From Nereocystis luetkeana (lineage: Eukaryota > Sar > Phaeophyceae > Laminariales > Laminariaceae), in NCBI GenBank assembly GCA_031213475.1, contig JARUPZ010000021.1, positions 620,001-684,000 on the forward strand: 64,000 bases of DNA, in the 5' to 3' direction. Every line of letters starts with the position of its first letter. Position 1 is the stretch's first letter. Of this stretch, positions 1 to 9,415 are shown piece by piece. The notes beneath the pieces are model-generated. The model did not search any database. It saw only the letters and a list, made by a program, of their open reading frames with translations, and was not told the origin of the DNA. Made by a program: the position numbers and the translations under genes.

Positions 1-11
1 CGCTGGTCTAC

Positions 12-360
12 TTCTATTTATTTTTTTATCGTCGCTTTTACTCTCCGGATTGACTCGTACGAGTAGGAGGTTTTACCCTCAGCGATTGGTAGGACAAGCC
101 GTGGTCACAGGGGTCCTATCCTCCCCTTCTCCCCCCGGTACGTGCCTTGTTTTTTATCGCGCATAGGGTTCAGCATTCCCACTGCTCGACGATTTTCACC
201 GAAAGTTGCTATGAATAACTCACGCTCTCACGCTTTCCGCTACTCTTTTTTTTTTGCAAGAAAAAAACCCTGGGCGTATGCACTAGGTGAGGCTCGAACC
301 CACAAAAATGGTTTATTAAACTTAGGGACACGCGACCCCTACCAAGCCAAGGATTAGGGC
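12..360 (-). mobile_element. tRNA-derived SINE-like element, copy 1
   Basis: This is one of two long related copies; the other is at 21595-21925. Read on the minus strand it starts with a tRNA-like head. An A-box-like stretch lies at about 349-339 and a B-box-like stretch (GTGGGTTCGAGCCTCAC) at 303-287. A unique body follows and ends in an A-rich tail, seen as the T-run near 20-30 on the plus strand. The box spacing is tRNA-like, but the anticodon arm does not pair, so it is not a working tRNA. Small ORFs inside it are chance. Confidence 0.6.
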
Positions 361-1290
361 CTTGGATGTATGTGCATACCTATTCAAGACGGTTCGTATA
401 CCCTGTACTTGTGTCTAGAGACAGAGTGGCAAATCTCTCTCACGTCAAAACTTCATCCACAGCGATTGCTTTCGAGTCCACTACCAGAATGATATTGCCG
501 TTTACTCTATACTGCTGTGTCACGACAGGGGTAAGCAAAGCACTTTTTGCCTTCCAAGGCAAACACTTAAAAGTGCGCCTTACACCAATACCGTTGGAAT
601 GCCATTTGTGGTTTACCATACCTGGTACCTGGTATGTTTTTAGGTATGCCTGCGTGGACTATAGGCTTTGGGATCGGACATTGCACTTCTAACTTTTACC
701 GAAATCAGTGTTTTGGGTGGGGTACAGAGATCCCATTAGTATATGCTACAATCAAGTCAGTATAGAGCCTCATACAAAATTAGACGCTACCCATGTAAGG
801 CAAACATTAGGTACCACTCCTGTAAGACGAACACGCGTCTAACGATGACCCTGACCCTGACACCAACATTAACCCTTACTCTAAGCCCGAACCTGACCAA
901 CAAGTTACCCTACCAGGTATACTCTTCAGTCTCAGCCATTGTATGTTGTTATCATTGTTGTGTTCACCAGCACGAGCTTCAACGTTGATCACTGATTATA
1001 AGCTTTCCTCCAGAGGAGAAAACCAAGGGGACCTGATAAAAAACAAACTTTTGGTTTTGTTATTATTTACTGCATTTTCCATCCGACAATGCGCAGCAGG
1101 CATGAGCCTCGGCGTTAATCACCCACAAAAAAAAAGACATTCCCCGAAAGAAGGAGACGAAGAGCAAGCAGCCGAGGCAAAGCCCCAAAAAACGAAAAAC
1201 ACACACGAGAAACACACTTGTATGCGCAAGGTCTGTTACCCTAGGAGCAACAACCCTCCCGTTGTTTCCGAAGGAGAGACGAGACGAAAC
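361..1290. other. intergenic, with telomere-like CCCTRA words at 845-900
   Basis: No exon was recognised here. Around 845-900 there are degenerate CCCTGA/CCCTTA/CCTAA words resembling decayed telomere repeats. A double TACCTGGTA motif lies at 619-634 and a single TACCAGGTA at 911-919. The open frames lack coding character. Confidence 0.4.
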
Positions 1291-1299
1291 AAAAATCAA

Positions 1300-1640
1300 A
1301 CAAGCAACAACGAGAAGCCAGTCCGCAGAGTCTTACCCGGAAAAACCTCAGTTGCTTTCTGGCGTAGTCGGGGTGGCGGAGACGGCGACTGTTTGTGCGA
1401 CCCCCCCCATCTACATACGAAGTATCCCCAAGAAGAGCGGTTTTACCCCCCTGAGAGGGAGGCGACGGAAGACGGATGCGAGGGCTCGTCGTCGCCTCTC
1501 ACGGGGAAACCTCTGGTTTTCATTTCTAAGATACGCCTCCACAGCACTGCCAAATACGATCCCCAGTACCTGTACCCCGGTAATTGCCGGCATTTATTCG
1601 CCATTCAAAGCCGTGCCACAACGCTTGACCCTGCATCTGG
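1300..1640 (+). repeat. dispersed repeat family K, copy 1
   Basis: The segment around 1490-1620 (a stretch like CTGGTTTTCATTTCTAAGAT, then CGCCTCCA and GGTAATT) recurs at 25325-25600 and 25965-26265 with moderate divergence. No transposon protein or terminal repeat was recognised, so the class is unknown. Confidence 0.45.
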
Positions 1641-1761
1641 CCCTTGCCCTAAGTCCCAACCTCAACCTTAACCTGGGGCCGCACCCACAACCTTGTCGCC
1701 TGTGCGGTAGAAAAAGGGGGCCTGCGCGCCACTAACCCTCATCCACAGCGATGGTCGTCGG

Positions 1762-1877
1762 GTCCAGTCGGGCTCTAACCTTGATGCTGGCCCTAACCCT
1801 CGAGTCCAGTCGGGCTCTAATCTTGATGCTGGCCCTAACCCTCGAGTCCAGTCGGGCTCTAATCTTGACCCTGACCT
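1762..1877. repeat. 42-bp tandem repeat, about 2.7 copies
   Basis: Units begin at 1762, 1804 and 1846, each with GTCCAGTCGGGCTCTAA. The first two units are almost identical and carry CCCTAACCC, a telomere-like word. The third is cut short near 1877. Confidence 0.85.
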
Positions 1878-1950
1878 CTAACTCCTGACACTAAGCTAGC
1901 ATGTATACCTGTACAGTATAGGCCCACGAATAAGAAACCCGTTTTGTTCA

Positions 1951-2050
1951 TTAACCCTTTTTAGAACCGAAGTCCCGTCTGTGGGGACGAAGCACTCAAA
2001 ATTTTAAGTAGTTTGTCCCCAAAACGGGACTGCGGTCCTGAAAGGGTTAA
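1951..2050. mobile_element. family B hairpin MITE (TTAA-flanked)
   Basis: A roughly 100-bp near-palindrome bounded by TTAA on both sides. The ends read TTAACCCTTTTTAGAACC and its inverse. The inner arms (GTCCCGT..GGGGAC and GTCCCCAAAACGGGAC) pair across a short A/T-rich loop. TTAA flanks with CCC-starting inverted ends are the hallmark of piggyBac-type elements. No transposase is present, so this is a non-autonomous copy. Confidence 0.75.
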
Positions 2051-3960
2051 GAACAAAAGGCTCACTTTTCGAAGAGAGCGCTAAGAAAAATCGGCCGAGA
2101 AAAACGGCTAAGGGGTGAGCTAGCTCTACACCCAATCCTGTACAACAGCCTATGCTCAAGGTTGTTTACAGACGGCGTTACAGCAACACTCTCAGGCTCG
2201 TTCAGGTTAGGTGCTTCTTGTTTGGCGGGCCCGTGCTGTATCACTACGCCAGGCTTGCAAATAGGAGGACTGAGAAAAACCTCGATTTCTTATATTATAG
2301 CTGAGTTTTTGTTTTTACTCTTTTTTTTAATGTACCTGACACGACTTTAAGAAACTCTTGTTTCGGGCCCAGGATCAAGGTTCTTGTTCTTTGTCGTGAG
2401 GAGGTGCGTCCTACACGAACTCCAGTTTAAATACACGTTTTTCTTTCGTGAACGTTTTCGTTGCAACGCTCGACCCAAGAGTTCGTACGTAACTCTCTCA
2501 GTTTTCAAAGTAGTGCCGTTCCGTTCGTGCTGCTGTTTTGACGTTAATTGTTTGTCGAGAGAGACGGCCACCATGTTGTTGTGGCAAATAAATCCTGCGT
2601 AAAGCCTTTCAAAGCTTCCCAGCCCTGTATGTAGGCCGGTAGGACACAGCCGTTGCTTTACACAGTAATCGCGCCAGTATCTGATAAGTCTGATTGCTCG
2701 GATTATTGTCATCTCCGGAGGCCACGGCGGCAACTATGTTCGCCGGATGAGATGTATTGTAAATGGGGTGCCTGGATGATCCAACACCATATACATGTGA
2801 TACACACGCATGATGCGTTTTTTAATTATTTTTCATCATCAGTCTCTTATGTTGGTGTTCGTGAGGCGGGGCATATGTCCTACACTAATTTCAGCATACG
2901 ACGATAGGGGTTCACTAATTGCAGTATACTATTCCAAGGCTCCTCGCGCGAGGAACTGCCTATTAATAATACTTGTGTATACTTAGTATCAGTGCCCCAC
3001 CCAAAAAAACGACCCTTCGAAAAAAAAGGACCCCGCCTAACAAAACTGATCGAAAAATGAAGAGCGCAGAACCCCGATGGACAAAGGTCAGTCGTATGGC
3101 CTATCAATAGTAGGTGCCACTAAACACAAATGAACTATGGCTTTCCAGCGATGAGGCGTGTCTTATTGGGAGGCGTGCAACGATGGGGGATAGGGGGAGG
3201 ACTGTTTGTCCTAAATATTTATGTCTGACCGGGATCCATAGCTTCTTAGCCCAATATCATTGGAATATATATACCTGGTCAGTGTGCTTGCGCTATTATT
3301 TGTGACATACCTACTGTTAATAACTACTAATAGTACTATCAGTATAGTAGCCTCTCGGGTTGTTTATCGGCTTGCGTTTTTTTTTCAGCTTTTCTGAAAA
3401 CAAGTTTGCGGGTGAAGGTATGGACTCCTACGCTACAATCAGGTCAGAAGATCCTCGGAAGAAGTAGGTGCTACGCCTAGAAGGCAAGCACGCCTCCGCG
3501 GTAGGTAGTTCCTCAGTTTAGGAACCGCGTCAGTCGGAATTTGTTTGGCCAAAGAAAGGTACAGTACCTTCAATCGTAGCCAAAGATGAAGACCAAAACC
3601 AGCACCGGTCACGGCACGCCGCGGGGAGTGGCGATACGTCACAAAAAAAAAAAAAAGCGATCACGGCGTACGGCCGCAGTGTCCGCACTCAAAGCTAGCA
3701 GGGGTTTGCGCATAAACAAGGATCGGTCACGGCATTCTTGCCTAAAATTTCCATCACAGCACACGATAAGCTGCCGTCACTCCCCATCTTTGATCGTAGC
3801 ACGTGTCCATTCGCATATACTGTATTGGTTTCCTTGTGTTTCGCGCAAAAGCCGAGCCAAGAATTAGGAACTCCCGGTTTCTTCAAGCCCTATCGCGTTC
3901 AGCAGTTTTACTGGACGCCTCCGTGCCATCTGTTAATGGGTTTCCGCCGTGCCTACGCAG
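2051..3960. other. intergenic or upstream intron, nothing recognised
   Basis: No gene, repeat family or RNA could be supported. Open frames of 60-130 codons lack protein-like composition. If the exon at 3961 is internal, part of this stretch is its upstream intron; a pyrimidine-rich run ends in CAG at 3958-3960. Confidence 0.4.
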
Positions 3961-4143
3961 GCGGTACGCCAAGAGGAGGGAACGGACCGCTGCACAAATC
4001 TCTACATCGTGCGAGAGGGAAAATGTTTCGGGCACGAGGGTTTTCTAGAAAATGAGGGGGGAAGCCCGCCGGGGAAAGTGGGCATGCGCGCCCTGGCCGA
4101 CTGCTCGATTTACCTCCTTACCGACAAAAAAATCACTAGCCTG
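3961..4143 (+). CDS. exon of a cyclic-nucleotide-binding-like domain protein
   Basis: A 61-codon open stretch framed by a pyrimidine-rich acceptor (CCTACGCAG) and a CTG|GTGAGG donor, both in phase 0. The peptide has the shape of the second half of a cAMP/cGMP-binding domain. REGKCFGHEGFL matches the Gly-x-x-FGE-x-x-LL phosphate-binding cassette, with His in place of the usual Glu. MRALADCSIYLLTDKKITSL matches the final strand and helix (typically vrAltdCelyvLdrkdf). This domain gates ion channels and kinases by binding cyclic nucleotides. Which host protein it belongs to cannot be seen, and upstream exons lie outside the recognised part. The Glu-to-His change could weaken ribose contact. An alternative donor is GTACGT at about 4157. 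The family call is inference from motif shape. Confidence 0.5.
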
Positions 4144-5187
4144 GTGAGGAACTTCTACGTACGTACTGCCGTAGCTCGATTCGTAGGGGTACGACATTTA
4201 TAGCTGTCCGACTTCTTTGGAGCTCATGTTTCCTTGGTCAGTTTCCTTTTCTGATTTCCCTGGTTGCTTTGTTGTTGCTGGGAATGTTCACAGTGGTCAC
4301 AGCTCGTGCTGCATATTGTCGGATGGCAAAGGCAATTCTTCGAAGGCAGAAATAGATGGAGTCAATGGCAACAGGCACCAGGTGTTGTACCTATTACGGG
4401 GGACCATAGTTAATAGGGCCAAACATTGATAGTAAAAATGGTTAAATATATAGGCTTTCATGTATACCATAGGTCCTACCTGGTATAGTATATGGCCCCC
4501 CGTAATAGAAGCGGTCTTTATCCCACCTTTGACCTGTCTTGACGACCCTGCCTCGCTGCGTCCTCACGATTGCGATGTCAATTGCTACAGCAGAGCTGGT
4601 CCCAGGTGCATCTTATTGGCTATACAGGCACGACAACCCGCGTTGATCTGATTGGTCAACTTTTCCCGTACATGCAACGCACTTACGTTCTCGTACCTCG
4701 ATGATAGTACGCTTATTGATGCGTTTGCCACCCTAAAACGATGTTTGCCTTAACGTTGATCACTCCTGAAATTTCCCCGAAACAAGGTGAACAATATATG
4801 GTACACAAAAATTAGCATTATTTACCTTGGGGTTTCTCCTTATTTGTAGGGATGTCAATGAGCGACCAAGGTTGAAGCTCATGCTAAAAGTTGTGATAAG
4901 ATGACGAACACACACATAAGCAACGATCCATCTCAAGCCGGAAGTAGGTACATACCTACCTGGTAATTTTGTGAAATAATAATGATTAGGTTATACTTAT
5001 GTGACTAAAAGCACAATTGTAGAAGTGAGACATGAATTCCTCTCCGCCCCCAAAACACAACCCTCGGGCGTTACATTCGAAGAAACGCACACACATGAAA
5101 AAATCTGACTGAGATAATAAAAAAAAATCCCTCAAAATTCCTATTTGCAACCCTTGGTGTGATATATATATATATACATTACCACAG
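4144..5187 (+). other. putative intron between the CNBD-like exons
   Basis: A 1,044-bp stretch with GTGAGG at its 5' end and ACCACAG at its 3' end. It contains a family A MITE (4392-4507) and two TACCTGGTA motifs (4477, 4957). Both flanking exons are phase 0, so splicing keeps the frame. Confidence 0.45.
4392..4507. mobile_element. family A MITE (TA-flanked)
   Basis: Copy of the roughly 108-bp family whose ends read TA|TTACGGGGGACCATAG and the inverse CCCCCGTAA|TA. The inner part is A/T-rich (GTAAAAATGGTTAAATATAT). Here the usual CCTATTAACTATGG near the right end is interrupted by CCTGGTA. A TA target with inverted repeats suggests a Tc1/mariner (Stowaway-like) origin. Confidence 0.75.
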
Positions 5188-5374
5188 ACCAAAAATCAAC
5201 CGGACGTGGCGACCCAGCTGCAGCTGGCCCTTCGCCGCGCCATCGCCGAGCAAGAACTCATCTCCATCGTAGTACCGCCGCCATCGTCGAGGCCCATGAG
5301 CGCGCCCTCGTCTGCTCGAGCGTTCGTCGAGGAAGCTTTGGGTCTCCAACGAGACATTGGCGCGGTGGAGGCTG
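5188..5374 (+). CDS. next exon of the CNBD-like gene
   Basis: Starts after ACCACAG in phase 0 and reads TKNQPDVATQLQLALRRAIA, then EQELISIVVPPPSSRP and a helix with FVEEALGLQRDIGAVEA. Joined to the previous exon, the LTDKKITSL end runs into NQPDVATQLQLALRR. This is how the C-terminal helix of a cyclic-nucleotide-binding domain often continues (hydrophobic, Pro-Asp-Val-Ala, Leu-rich). The composition is amphipathic and typical of coding DNA, while the opposite strand gives only Pro/Ser shadows. A likely donor is GCTG|GTAGAG at 5375, but a Gly-rich polypurine stretch follows, so the 3' edge is uncertain (5374 to about 5420). Confidence 0.45.
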
Positions 5375-5790
5375 GTAGAGGGGGAGGAGGAGGAGGGGGG
5401 GGCGGCAGGAGAGGGATTGGAGGTGGGGGAGCAAAAGTGCTTCCCACGGAAGAGGGGGGGGGGGTGAAGGGACCGTAGAAGCAGCTGGAAGAGGGAGAGG
5501 AGGAGAAGGAGCAGCAGGAGCAGGAGCGGGGGGGGGAGGGGGAGGAGGGGGGGCGCAGTGTCCTTGAGAGTACTTATTTTTCATCCCCCAAATACAAGGA
5601 ACAACTTGTCATTGTTGTGGTGTCGCACTCGTACGTGTTGTGTATCTTGTCCTCGCGTTCTTTCTACCAGGGCGGAGGAAGAGGAGGAAGAAGAGGGGGG
5701 GGGGGGGGGGTACGGAGGAGGAGGAGGGGGAGGGGGAGAGGAGGGGGGGAGGGAGGATAGTGTTGCCGATGGAAGAAGGCAAAGGGTGAG
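5375..5790 (+). repeat. polypurine (GGA)n / G-run tract, with a possible low-complexity exon
   Basis: Almost uninterrupted G/A on the plus strand, with G-runs of 6-13 at 5396-5404, 5454-5463 and 5697-5710, and GGA triplets between. It could form triplex or G-quadruplex DNA. A good acceptor (TTCTTTCTACCAG) ends at 5670 and a GTGAGG donor lies near 5789, so a Glu/Gly-rich exon 5671-5788 of the same gene is possible but unproven. Confidence 0.6.
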
Positions 5791-6582
5791 GGGGCGGCTG
5801 AGAGGGAGGCGTTCATTCCCTCAAACATGTGCTCTTTGCGAACGCGGCGCATTGCGGAATTATTTTATGTCGCCGTGTTTGACATCGCTTTAAGGTTTTA
5901 AGCACAGGTTCAACGGGGTGCAGGCTGCCTTGCCCCCGAGGCGAGGCCGCAGACGGGTCGGAGTCGAACCCCTCTCCTAGCAATGACTCAGACCATCACC
6001 AGCGGCACGCTGAAAAGCCGGCACGGCTCCCGGCGGCAAGGGAGGGACGTATCATCGAGTTTAGAAAATGTGTGACATCTCGCCTGAACGGGTATCTGGC
6101 CGCAATCATGTTGAAAATCAGCTGTGGTATCACTCAAATATACATGCGCAGATATATGTTCTACTGCGGCAATATGATCTGTCCTTGCTGGCTTGCGAAA
6201 TGCAGGTACCGAATATTTTCACGTTAAAACGACACGCCCCCTACCCACCTGCATGCCGAGCGATGGCCACCGATGCGGAGCGATTCCAACCCCAGTGCAA
6301 CGACATTAGGGACAAAATGGTTGGAAATATAGTCACGTTTAGGTTCCTGTAAGTTGCAGTAGTGCAAGGGTTGAACCCCTGCGGGCTTGGATTACAGCAC
6401 GATATACAACTGTAGTGCCTCCATTTTTTTTTTTTTGACACCACGTTTAGTTTCCAACTCATCTCGCGGGGGGGTTTACGTTTGGAGCCTTTCTGGGCGA
6501 GCCGTTGCGGCATTCCCTACCACCTCTCTCGTCTGCTCTGCTCTGCTCTTGTAATACGTCCTCTGCAGTGGAGAGGGCTTTT
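5791..6582. other. intergenic or intronic, nothing firm
   Basis: Contains a short tRNA-like fragment (B-box-like GTTCGACTCC on the minus strand near 5990) that does not fold as a cloverleaf. No exon or repeat family was recognised. Confidence 0.35.
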
Positions 6583-6911
6583 CATCCCATCCCATCACAT
6601 CACATCCGATTACATCCCATCCCATCCCATCACATCACATCCGATTACATCCGATCCAACCCCACCCCATCCCATCCCATCCCATCCCATCCCATCCCAT
6701 TCCATCCCGTCCCATCCCGTCCCATCCCATCCCATCCCATCCCATCTCATCCCATCCCATCCCATCCCATCCCATCCCATCCCATCCCATCCCATCCCAT
6801 CCTATCCCATCCCATCCCATCCTATCCCATCCCATCCCATCCCATCCCATCCCATCCCATCCCATCCCATCCCATCCCATCCTATCCTATCCCATCCCAT
6901 CCCATCCCATC
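6583..6911. repeat. (CATCC)n pentanucleotide satellite
   Basis: About 330 bp of CCCAT repeats with scattered single-base variants (TCCTATCC, CCCGT). Because five is not a multiple of three, long stop-free frames arise on both strands (Ile-Pro-Ser-His and Met-Gly-Trp-Asp repeats). These are artefacts of the repeat, not genes. Confidence 0.95.
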
Positions 6912-6945
6912 TGTGGTATCGTGTAAACAGTAGTGATCCCTCTAT

Positions 6946-7140
6946 AGTTCCGGTATGCGCCAGCCAACAGTACCGGCATTATAGCAGCAACCGGCACTAT
7001 ACACTCCGCACACTATCAATACCACACCGGTTAATCCCATCTGTGCCAAGCGAGTCCACAGGCACTATAGCGGGAAACCGGCACTACTCAACCGACACTA
7101 TTATTGTAGAGAGACGAGCATACTGTTGTATCTACTCCGG
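6946..7140 (+). repeat. CCGGCACTATA dispersed repeat, copy 1
   Basis: Contains several CCGGCACTAT words plus CACACTATCAATACCACACC and CCATCTGTGCCAAGCGA. The same words in the same order recur at 57050-57235, and an inverted, more diverged copy lies at 20300-20470. A mobile element or old duplication is likely, but no coding capacity or clear ends are visible. Confidence 0.6.
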
Positions 7141-7182
7141 GGGACCATAGTCAATACTGATATGACCTAATCTTGCTATTAA

Positions 7183-7374
7183 TATTACGGGGGACCATAG
7201 TTAACAGGACCTATGGTACACATAAAAACCTATATGTTTAACCATTTTTACTAACAATATTTGGTCCTGTTAACTATGCCCCCCGGTAATAGTAAAAATA
7301 GATAAATATATACCAGGTATATTTTTGTGTATACCATACCAGGTAGGTCCTATTTACTATGGTCCCCCGTAATA
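7183..7374. mobile_element. family A MITE followed by a second partial copy
   Basis: 7183-7291 is a full copy with its core reversed relative to other copies. 7292-7374 is the right-hand part of a second copy sharing the junction. The partial copy carries two TACCAGGTA motifs (7311, 7337), each placed where related copies have a plain TA. Confidence 0.75.
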
Positions 7375-7820
7375 ACAAAAACCACAATCTTGGGGTGGCA
7401 TCCCCCCGTGGTCAGTCAGCGCTGCCTGCTATCGGAGCTCGGTGGGGGCGGTGTATATCTGAGATGATCGTAGTCCGCCCGTGTACTGCCGGCCTGCCAC
7501 TGGCGGCTGATTCCCCTCCTGCTACCTGCTTGCGCATAGAGCCAGCCGCCAGTGAACCATTGCTTGCATCATATATATAGAGCTGGAGCTGCTTGCTGCT
7601 ACCAGGTGTTCTGGTAACTATTTTTGTTGCAATTACAGAGCTGCTTCGTACTTTCGGCCTGGATACATCCAATACAAAAACATGGGGCGTACAGCGTGCA
7701 ATACCTCCTGGGTATACCATAAGAGTCACCAAATATATAGTGTACTTGACACAATGTCGGTATGCACGTGTAGATATAGGTTCTCACCGCTCACTGCCTG
7801 CCATGCAATCAATGCACCTC
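7375..7820. other. intergenic, nothing recognised
   Basis: Short shadow frames only. There is one TACCAGGTG motif at 7600. Confidence 0.4.
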
Positions 7821-7924
7821 TATTACGGGGGACCATAGTTAATAGGACCTAATATTGCTACTAAAAATGGTTAAATATATAGGTTTTTACCCATAGGTCC
7901 TATTAACTATGGCACCCCACAATA
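7821..7924. mobile_element. family A MITE
   Basis: The left terminal inverted repeat is intact (TATTACGGGGGACCATAG). The right end is mutated (CACCCCACAATAAT instead of CCCCCGTAATA). The core matches the family. Confidence 0.8.
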
Positions 7925-8539
7925 ATAGTATTATTTTCATCTTCGAGGGTGCTCGACAAAAAGAGACAGCGAGCCAGTGTCAAAATAAAAAACAAAATTC
8001 TGGACGAAATTACGAAAATCGACTTTTTTCCCTATTTGTGTGTTACTTGGTTTTAGTGCACCCCCGTGTTTGGGTCTCAAAAATAGGTATTGGGGCCGTC
8101 GGCATTTCTTTTTTTGGTAGACCCCTGTTAATGTTGTAGTTGTAGTATTATTTCCATTACGGATACCATCCGACAATGTGTAGCATGATGATCACTTATA
8201 GGCAACACTCCGAAAGGAAAAAAACTATGGAAGCAAAATGAGTCCTATTATTATTATGCTTGCCTTCAGGCAATATAGCGTAGATTAGATGCCATTCCAA
8301 TATAAACCGAATATCCTTCCGTAAATCAGAAGTACTCCTCCTATTGTAAATATATCATTCCTGCCGTGTTTCCCATCGTACGAAATTGCAGCATGCAGCA
8401 TGAGCTTCAACGTCACTGATCACCAAGAAAAAATCCCGGAAAGAAGGAAGACAACCAAGGGGATAACGTAGCGCTATACGTACATAAGCTGTAGTACTTG
8501 TGTATGGCCCCTTCAAGCCTCTCTGCTCGTACTCTACTG
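7925..8539. other. intergenic, nothing firm
   Basis: Shares short words with 960-1140 (CATGAGCTTCAACGT..GATCAC), suggesting an old dispersed repeat. No gene was supported. Confidence 0.35.
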
Positions 8540-8654
8540 TTACGGGGGGTCGTAGTTAATAGGACCAAAAATTGATGGTAAAAACGGTTAATTATATAGG
8601 TATATAGGTTTTTATGTATACCATAGGTCCTATTAACTATGGCCCCCCGTAATA
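8540..8654. mobile_element. family A MITE
   Basis: Full-length copy with an 8-bp tandem duplication of TATAGGTA in the core and one diverged left end (GTTACGGGGGG). Confidence 0.8.
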
Positions 8655-9320
8655 CTTCCAGACATATAGTATAGTACCGGTCGGTCCGCTCATAGGAAAG
8701 TATCTCACAAGAGAAAAGAAAAGAAGTTGTCTCCTTCCTGTGCGTAGCTGACCTGTGCCCAAGGCACCAAAGCACCATTCATTGCGCACTACCACAGTAC
8801 TACGTACAGTACTACTGTAGGGAAAACGTATTCTCGGGGACCAACATAAGAAAGTGTGCTTCCGCGCACGCTCAGAATAAGAAGTCGGCCTGAACCCGAT
8901 TTCAGTTTTTTTATGGGAGGGCCGGTGCTATATGTACGTCCAGCGCGGGTCACGCGTACCGCTCAGAATAATACACGAAACATCAAGAACTCTTTGAGGC
9001 AAGCTGGGGTCGGATCCAGGGCTGAATTTATCGGCGGAGGAAAGTGGATGGATGATCGAGCGGATGGCGAAGCTTATATTATGCCGATTTTTCGGCACTA
9101 TGGTTGATCCACGCCGGCTTGATTGTGTAGGAGACGCACGGGACTAGCCCTGAGCATTGGTTGGGTCATCGGCTTGGGGACACAAGCTTATATAGGGTTA
9201 GTTAGATGCGTACGTGGCACCGTACACAGCAGTGACGCTCATTTTTTTTTTGGATAATAAGTGCTAAGAGCTGTAAGCTACTAATCGCATAATAAGGCAT
9301 ATATATGTGGGTGGGGGTGC

Positions 9321-9415
9321 GGGGATGGGTGGGTGGGTAGATGAACGGACGGATGGATGGATGGGTGGATGGATAGATGGATGGATGGATGGACGGATGG
9401 ATGGGTGGATGTGGA
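9321..9415. repeat. (GGAT)n microsatellite
   Basis: Imperfect TGGA/GGGT tetranucleotide array, preceded by GTGGGTGG runs. Confidence 0.9.

Noticed and set aside
5940..6030. tRNA-like fragment (B-box-like word on the minus strand)
   Set aside because: The T-stem does not pair with the loop in register and no D or anticodon arm forms.
6482..7150. Long frames on both strands over the CATCC satellite
   Set aside because: All come from a pentanucleotide repeat without stops; repetitive Ile-Pro-Ser-His or Met-Gly-Trp-Asp is not a protein signal.
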